DNA of 30,047 nucleotides from Parachlorella kessleri (taxonomy: Eukaryota > Chlorophyta > Trebouxiophyceae > Chlorellales > Chlorellaceae): positions 1 through 30,047 of the forward strand of contig BBXU01000974.1 in NCBI GenBank assembly GCA_001598975.1, given 5' to 3'. This document shows, one piece after another, positions 23,601 to 30,047 of this stretch. The stretch's first letter is position 1. Each line of letters opens with the position of its first letter. The position numbers and the translations under genes were made by a program. The notes under the pieces are model-generated. The model was not told where the DNA came from and did not search any database. It saw only the letters and a program-made list of their open reading frames with translations.

Positions 23601-26348
23601 ACGCCTACTAGCTGACAACCGCAGCTGGCTAGCCAGGCGAGTGACCACAGGATTTCTCTTGTGGTGGCATCGCATTGGTTTGGGCTGCACGTCATAGGTG
23701 CACCCAAAACCCAATTATGTCATGTATGTGCGTTGGCTGTCCCATTTCAGCACTGTGCACTTCTGCAAGCGTCCACCATTGCCTACATTGTGCGCTACAC
23801 ATAATGGCAAGCAAGCGTGCTTTGTCGCATCTTTTCCCTTGATCCCTCGATCTCCCTGCCATATGCTGTGGGAGTAATACTGTTGAGCCTGGCTGGCGTT
23901 AGTGTAGTGCGTGGAGCAACCGCAGCCCAAACCCAGCGCAGCCTACACCTGCTGTTGCTGCGCCTTGCATGTGCTGCCTGCAGGCAAGGCAGCGAACTAG
24001 AGTGGGGGAAGAAGGCGTCCCAGCCTGCCTCGGCACACCAGCAGGCGCAGCAGCCCCAGCAGACGCAGCAGTCAAACGAGCCCCCGGCCCAGCGCCAGGC
24101 CAAGGTGGAGCCTCAGCAGGTGCAGCAGTCACAGCACGGGACACAGCAGGCTCAGCGGCCGAAGCAGGCCCAGGTGCACCCTGAGCCGGTGCTGCGGGCG
24201 GTCAAGGCGGTTCAGGAGCGGTACAAGGCCTGGCCCACCCCATGCCTCCTGCCGGACCCCTCCTCCCTGGGTGAGTGTAGAAGGGGGTGTTGGCAATCCA
24301 AGGTGCCTCTCTGCTATTATTCACAACTCCCCTGCCGGCGGTCCTTTCTCAGCTCACAGGACGACGGTTTTCAGGACCTGCTGTAGGCAAGGAGCAGCGC
24401 CTGCCGGGTAGTGGACCACAGGCACTCCTCAGGTCCGGTCAAACAAACATGGTGCACGGCCGCTTGGTGTCTGCCATTGCAGCTGATCCCCTCCCTTTCC
24501 CGGAGGACATCGAGTGGGGCCGCATCATTGTCACCACCAATGCCAGCCTGAACAAGTGCTTGGAGCGCAAGACCTTCATATCCAATCAGTGAGTGACTGG
24601 GCGACAATCCCCAGGGGGGATGGGAGGTGGGGGGGGGATGCACCAGGTGGAAGCAATACCCCCAAGGTATCGCTGGGGACGAAGGGTGGTGGTGTAACAC
24701 GAGTGCATGATGGATGAGTCAGAGGGTGGAGGTAGGGTACTAGCACATGATGCCATTGCGGAGCTTAAGCATAGAGCCAGGTGGCAATATACGCCCGCTT
24801 CAGCGCTAGTTTGGTGTGTGGGCTGCCAAGCAAGGGACTTGCCCATTCAGCAACAATGAATGAAATGCGGAGGTGTACGCAATGTTTCGCTAGTGATGTG
24901 AAACTGGAGCGGCTGCAGCATGACTCATGTGCTGCCAACGGGTGACGCCTCAGGCCTGCAATTCTCTTGACTTGTGCACCGTGCAGCCCAAGGGATGTGC
25001 TAGATGTGTCTAAGACCACCATGCTACTGGTCCACAACATCGACGAGCGGCTAGTCTATGGCTGCTTTAGGGTATGTCCTCTGGTGCCGGCTATACAGGT
25101 TGGACTGTGTAAATGAGAGGTGCCTTGTGGGCAAGGGTCCTCGCATCAGAGGACATTTCATATTGTGGATGCCTTGTGCCTGATGCTGTCTTTGTGTCCT
25201 TAGCAGCTGACAAAGGCTGGTCAGCAGTGTCAAGGCTGGAACGTCAGGTTTAAGCTAGCTGCTTCCATGGCCTGTGTAGAACCACCAAATTTGGTCAGCC
25301 CGCCTGCTCATGTTGGCAAGGGCGGTAAGAAAGGCACTTCTCCATCCGTTCTCCTTTTCCAGGCATGCTTGGTGTGTTGACTATACCGGGTCTATGTGTC
25401 ATGCTAGTGGTTCGTTGTGCTTAGGTTATACCCTTCTTTTCCCTTGATGCAGTGTCTGGAGAAGGGGGAGAACCTGGACGACAGCTTCAACAACTCCAGC
25501 TACAAATATCATGTGAGTTGCCAAGCTCCCTTGGCACCATGGCGCTTATGAAGTGCTCGGTACAAGCTCCTCTGCCTACCTGTTGGTGAGGCACCGTGCA
25601 TTCCCTGACACCTCCCCGACAGTATCACAACCCCTTTGTCCCTGTCCTGCTGCCAAACCCGTGGGAATGGCTGTGCATCCAGCGTAGTGCGAGGTGTACC
25701 TGCGACAAGCTTATTGAGTTCTATGGCCCAATCCCCGGGAGAGAGTCGTGGAGTGCGCACGGATTTGTAAAGGGGCCCGAAATACACACGGGCTCTGCAC
25801 GAGCTTTTGCCATGGCCTCCCATATCAACCCTGCCAGCATTGTTGGTACTGTTGCTATGGGTGTAGGTGAGGGTCAAGTGGCTGGCAGACTTTGACCCAC
25901 TCCCTGACCGACTGCTGGAGCTGTTTGTGCCGCGGAAGCTGCACCAGGAAACCAAGCAACGCATGAAATTCTTCGAGGTGGGTGCGCACCGTTGTCACCA
26001 GCTTGCTGTGTCCCGCTGGGAAGACGCACAAGTGCTGGGGCTGTGCTGTCGAAAGTGGGGCTTGAGCCAACGTGATGAAGGGCGAACTTGGGTTGCTGAT
26101 TTGTTCAGTCTCCGGGGCCAGGTTGCGTGTCACGTTTGCTCCTTTTTGGGCTCCTTTGACTCATCTATGGCAGGCCACTGGTACACAATTTCTGCACAGG
26201 GCAGGCGAGAGTGGGCTGGTAGTCGTGAGCAGCTGCTGGGCATGTGTGCTTGCTTGGCCTGCAGAAAAACTTTGACAAGAAGGTGGCGCAGGAGCTGTGG
26301 CAGGCCTACAAATTCTTCCATCAGAGGAGGATATCACGGAATGTTTAG
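17646..26348 (+). CDS. Giant protein: Tudor-like domain, long disordered Q/A-rich region, C-terminal DCD-like domain, 1917 aa
   Basis: Twelve exons: 17646-17716, 17845-17967, 18183-18333, 18641-18851, 19116-21437, 21602-23636, 23984-24270, 24375-24588, 24987-25071, 25453-25512, 25867-25977, 26265-26348 (TAG 26346-26348). Phases match throughout. The start MSSELAPSTGKPSQADGG was chosen because its phase fits exon 2. Residues about 58-110 form a Tudor/PDS5-type fold (VGTKLNVWWSGEKKFFEARV, HIKYADNTDEYLR), a domain that often binds methylated tails. Residues about 186-1730 are low complexity, with basic nuclear-signal-like clusters KRPR (244-247) and KRQRGGR (663-669), three acidic DExPL motifs, two FxIPKR motifs and an 11-Gln run. 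Residues about 1782-1875 resemble a DCD (development and cell death) domain: GRIIVTTNASLNKCLERKTF, MLLVHNIDERLVYGCFR, then VRVKWLADFDPLPD; DCD is a plant-lineage domain. A nuclear scaffold or stress-linked regulator is an inference. The DCD call rests on pattern only. Confidence 0.8.
18048..18059 (+). repeat. T12 homopolymer in an intron
   Basis: Twelve T residues lie in the intron 17968-18182 of the Tudor-DCD gene, about 120 bases before its acceptor. It is too far upstream to be that acceptor's polypyrimidine tract, and it is probably a neutral homopolymer. Confidence 0.6.
22555..22587 (+). repeat. CAG/CAA microsatellite encoding 11 glutamines
   Basis: Eleven glutamine codons (CAG2, CAA, CAG7, CAA) encode residues 1278-1288 of the Tudor-DCD protein. 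The seven uninterrupted CAG units are prone to length change. Nearby sequence has more scattered Gln runs (around 21658-21720 and 22900-22950). Confidence 0.85.
23637..23983 (+). other. Probable GC-AG intron in the Tudor-DCD gene
   Basis: The exon frame stays open to CTA GCC AG|GCGAGT and resumes after CCTGCAG with G CAA GGC AGC. A GC donor in the strong context AG|GCGAGT is the only junction I found that keeps phase 2 and retains the sensible coding stretch EEERATRLLADNRSWLAR. The GT four bases on (CGA|GTGACC) gives the wrong phase. Confidence 0.65.
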
Positions 26349-26740
26349 CACTGACTGTAGGCTCGTGGCAGGGCTGGCCATGTTGCTTGTTTTTAGCCAG
26401 GCTTTGGGAAAAGGTGCAGTGGTCTGTGTTTGCTGCACGTCTTGGCTTTTTTTTGTGGAGCTCCTAGGACTTACTACTGGCACCGATGTACAAAGCAACG
26501 CTATCAAGTGTTTGCAGTCGACCTGCCGGTGGTCCGCAGGTCGTACGTATGCAGAGAGAAGTATTTCTAGTGCCTTGGGCCGCACGCTTTGCGCCTCCTT
26601 CGCGCGCACGTTGTCCGTCCGACCTCGCTTGCCAACCCCGTAGTATTCGAGTCAATCCGAAGTTGGTGTAGCTCTATTCATTCTCGAGACTGCCGAACGT
26701 GTAAGAGCTGGAGCATCCCCTCCGGAGGGGTTGGACAATC
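26349..26740 (+). other. 3' UTR of the Tudor-DCD gene and promoter space of the next gene
   Basis: This 392-base stretch follows the TAG stop. TGTAA at 26700-26704 is the only clear polyadenylation signal, and it lies just 36 bases before the next ATG at 26741. The downstream gene's promoter and 5' UTR therefore probably overlap the upstream gene's 3' UTR. No separate gene is seen here. Confidence 0.5.
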
Positions 26741-29700
26741 ATGCGAACGGCGGCTGCACTAGCCGTGCTGCTGCTGGCGGCCGCAGCGCTGCCATGCTCT
26801 TGGGCTGCAACCACGCCAGCATCGACAGCTATATCGAGCGATACCGAGCAGCCCATGTGAGTCCCGGCGGTATTTGCGACCGTGCCTCGTATGTCTGCTG
26901 CGGCTGCCATGCCATGTCAGCATTGCGCCCTGAAGCTATCAACTCACTGTCACTGCAGCCTGCCTGTGGGGACGGCTGCTATCAATCTGATCCCTGATGG
27001 CCCCATCACCTTGTCGCCCAACGACTTCGGCAAGGAGTCGCAGCAGTGCAGCAGCCAGCAGACCATCAGGGGCGCGTATGATGGCTTCACACTTCCTGAG
27101 CCTTCTGACACTTTCTCCATCCTGGTTGGCATCCAGCGTGCAAGCTGCCAGGGCACGGGCGGGCAACCGGGCGTGCTGCTGGGCCTCCCAGATGCTGACC
27201 TGTCCCTGGACTGCAACAAAAGTAAGTGGAGAGTTTAAGGCTGCAACCAAAGATTAACCATATAAGGTGCCCTATTCACAGGACTGCTTGCCGTGGGCAA
27301 ATCAGGCTTGGGAGGGCTCCTCCATCCTCCAGGCAGGCCCCTGCAGCTGCAGCGACACTGACTTCCTGTTGCCTTCATGCTGGGAGGTTGATCACCGTGG
27401 CCCTGTACCTTTGAGAGAATCTTCTTCTTTATGCAACCACTGACGCCATTCTGCTGGTCTCCTTGCAGGAGCGGTGACCCTGTCCTCCTCATCTGGCCTT
27501 GGCACAATCCGCTATGCGCTCCCCTCCTCCCTGCCCGCGCTGCCCACCGACCTCACCCTGGTGCTCACCCGCGACCAGCGCTCCTACTGCTCCCTCTGCC
27601 AGCCAGCCCTCACGCTGTGCATCAACGGCCAGTACGCCACCCCCGACGCCTCCGCCGGCGGCCCCCTACTGGCCGCCCTCAAGGCCAACAACCAGACCCT
27701 GCTCAGCGGCGGGCTGGCCATCGGGGCTCGCTCAGACGCCCAGCGCTCCGCCAATGCCACCATCTCGCACCTGTGGGTGGCTGCTGGGGCCACCCTGCCC
27801 TGCTCAGCTGTGACCACTGGCCTAGCCGGCCTGCCAGGGGTGGCGGCGCCCACCACCAGCCCCCCTGGGGCTGTGCCCGTCCTCGTACAGGGGCTGCAGG
27901 CACTGCAGGCCGCCAACAGCCTGCCGGTGGTGGAGTCCTTCACACAGGGGCCGGAGGAGGGAGATGTGTTTGTGGGTGATGCCGTGCAGTTTGCTGCTGC
28001 CGCCTCGGATGCGGATGGCGATGACATCAGGTGGGCTGCTCTGAGCACTTGTGTCCCTGCGGAGTGCTCCCTCCGGCACCCTTGCATCAGAACTGAGGGC
28101 AACGCCAAATGAAACTTGGAACTCTTTGCTCTTTCCACCACCCCTGCATGCATGCAGGGAAGCCTGCCCTGGGCAGCGCCCTGACAGCGCCTCTTCAACA
28201 CTTTCTGATGCGCTGCTGCAGGCTGTCGCTGACATTCTTCGGCCTGGTGCCCAAGGGCTGCTCCAGCTCCGAGTGTGGTGACTACAAAGAGCAAGCCACC
28301 ATGGCTGGCGGCTCCGGCAACATCACAGCGCTGGTGTCCTACCCTCGCCCGGGCAGATACATCGTGCGCTTGCAGGTCAGCCCTGGTGGCAGTTACTTGG
28401 GTTCTGCCATGCCTGGAGACCAACCACCCATGCTACCGCCTAGATAACACTAAAACGTGTCAACGCACACGTGTGCTATCTCTTTGCGCTTTCTTCTCTT
28501 GGCCTGGCATGGAAGACACCAGCTGCTGCCAGGCCCAGCACACTCCGCCCTCTGTCTGCTTGGGGATGAGATGCAGCAAGCTCCATTTTCTTCAGTGCTG
28601 CGCCCGCCCCCTACCATGATGCAGGTCTCTGACATGCGCGGCTCTCTAATAACCCAGGACCGGTCCATCCTGGTCCGTAAGCAGGGCGATACCGCCCGCC
28701 TGGCCCCCTGTTGCCGCACCGGCTCCTATGTGGTTGCCCAGCAGCTTGGGCGGCCTCTTCATGAGACGCAGTTCCGCCCTGCCATGCTGGACACCCTGGC
28801 TGCCCAGCTGGGGTGGGACAAGGAGTACATGCAGGTGGGTTGCTGGGTCCAACCAGCTGCTGAGGTCCACTGTGTGACAACTCATCCTTGCTGCGGCGCA
28901 CCTCCATTGGGAACGTGCTAAGAGACCGGTGTTTGAGAGACCCAACGCTGAGGCACCGCGCCCGTGCACGCTAAGTGCGGCATAAGTAGCCTCGCTTGCT
29001 AGTCCCTCACCGCTTTTGGATGTAGCGCCCCCTTCTGGCTGACATGGGTTGGTGGTGCCCGGCATGGGACCTTGTTCCCTGCAGGCTGAGGACCTGGAAG
29101 CAGAGCGCCTCTTTGACTTTGGCATCCTGGCACCACCCGTGGCTCCCTCTCCCCTCACAACAGTCACCTGCCAGGACACCCGCCTCGCTGGTGCAGGTCT
29201 GCCTGCCTTGAACAAGCCCTTGCTGTCCATGAGTCCCCTAGTCCAACCTTCTCCTCCTAGTCCAACTTTCCTAGTCTGTGGCCAACCGCCTCCTGGCCTT
29301 GTCCGATGCCCCGTATGTCGCCGCATGCGTGCTCCTCTGCTGGTTGCCTCTGTTGCGCTGCCCTTGCAGCATGGCTATGCCATTCATCTCCGACTGGGGG
29401 ACTGACTCATGCAGCACGCTGGGCTTGGTGACTCACAGGCAAGCCTGGTTGTGTACTGCCCGTGTTGCCAGGCAGCCCTGTGGTCTACGGTTCCACTGTC
29501 GCCATCAAGCCTGAGACCCAGGGCCACGCCAAGAAGCTTGCCATCGTGCCCCAGGCTTTCCCTTGGGCCAAGGACACACAGGTAGGGGAGCACCTCTGGG
29601 GCTGTTCGTAGCAGGTCTCTTGAGTGCAAGTCTGTGGACCTTTTCTTTCATTCTCAAGCCTTCCCAAACCATGCCTTCCTCACCCTCTGCCATGCTTTGG

Positions 29701-30047
29701 GTGCAGTGTTGTTACTATGGTGCAACCCTGTGGGTTGCTTGCACTATCCTGGCATATAATAGGAGGATACTGTGTACAAGCTGCGCTCAGGCAGCTGCAC
29801 TCTGACAGAAAAGGCAGGCTGATGTAGCCACCGACCGGTGTGCTGTGTATGCTCAGCCGCTGCGCTTTGCTCAAGCAGGTTGCCTGCCAGAGGCATTGGA
29901 GCCGGTGGCAGGAGACCTCTCCCTACCAGGTGGCCACCTCCAACGGCGACGTGTGCAGCGTGGGCTGCACCAAGGCGGCCACCGAGCAGCTTATGAGGAC
30001 CACAGGTGGGTGAGGGGCGGGTGGTGGTGGTGGTGGGGAGGGGGGGG
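26741..30047 (+). CDS. Predicted secreted protein with PKD-like domain, 3' end beyond window
   Basis: Exons 26741-26856, 26959-27221, 27469-28030, 28222-28375, 28625-28834, 29085-29196, 29472-29581, 29879-30005 join with matching phases to at least 551 residues. A donor at 30006 (ACAG|GTGGGTG) shows that the gene continues. Residues 1-22 are a clear signal peptide (MRTAAALAVLLLAAAALPCS, then WA|ATTP). The middle part is Cys-bearing with N-glycosylation sites (NQT, NAT). Residues about 285-372 (VGDAVQFAAAASDADGDDIR, then YPRPGRYIVRLQVSD) resemble a PKD-type beta sandwich, common in cell-surface and extracellular matrix proteins. The exon 6 to 7 junction is less sure; an extra exon between 29270 and 29400 is possible. 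A cell-wall or surface role is inferred; no enzyme motif was seen. Confidence 0.7.

Noticed and set aside
27584..28423. 279-codon minus-strand open frame
   Set aside because: It overlaps three phase-consistent plus-strand exons of the secreted protein and has no recognisable features.
1..30047. CRISPR arrays, insertion sequences, retroelement terminal repeats
   Set aside because: No regular spaced repeats, no transposase, reverse transcriptase or integrase motifs, and no terminal repeats were seen on either strand.

Overview
This is nuclear DNA from a eukaryote, most likely a GC-rich green alga (Chlorophyta). Coding regions are cut by many short introns with GT...AG borders. Coding GC is high, with Ala/Gln/Gly/Pro-rich low-complexity protein. 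TGTAA, the usual chlorophyte polyadenylation signal, lies downstream of several stop codons. A divergent member of the ArgJ family with a basic, transit-peptide-like N-terminus also fits a plastid-bearing host. There is no sign of bacterial operons, CRISPR, tRNA or rRNA genes. Gene models were spliced by hand: I required open frame, matching intron phase and family alignment across each junction.

Layout: (1) 1-1406, plus strand, 3' end of an unrecognised gene with a probable membrane segment. (2) 2658-3931, minus, two-exon F-box/leucine-rich-repeat protein of 370 aa. (3) 4468-7588, plus, ten-exon ArgJ-family protein of 486 aa that has lost the catalytic threonine segment. (4) 8552 to about 11873 (possibly 12021), minus, mitochondrial-type pyruvate dehydrogenase E2 with one lipoyl domain, a peripheral-subunit-binding domain and a catalytic domain in which the catalytic His is Glu. 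(5) 12750-17287, minus, eleven-exon U4/U6 snRNP protein PRP4 of 502 aa, apparently intact. (6) 17646-26348, plus, a 1917-aa protein with an N-terminal Tudor-like domain, about 1,600 residues of disordered Q/A/P-rich sequence and a C-terminal DCD-like domain. (7) 26741 to beyond the window end, plus, a predicted secreted protein with a PKD-like domain.

The genes do not form one pathway. Genes 2/3 and 5/6 are divergent pairs that may share promoter regions, 1/2 and 3/4 are convergent, and 6/7 are tandem and very close. The most unusual content is the pair of neighbouring metabolic-enzyme homologues (ArgJ-like and E2) that keep their fold signatures but lack textbook active-site residues, and the giant Tudor-IDR-DCD protein, whose architecture I do not recognise from a named family.
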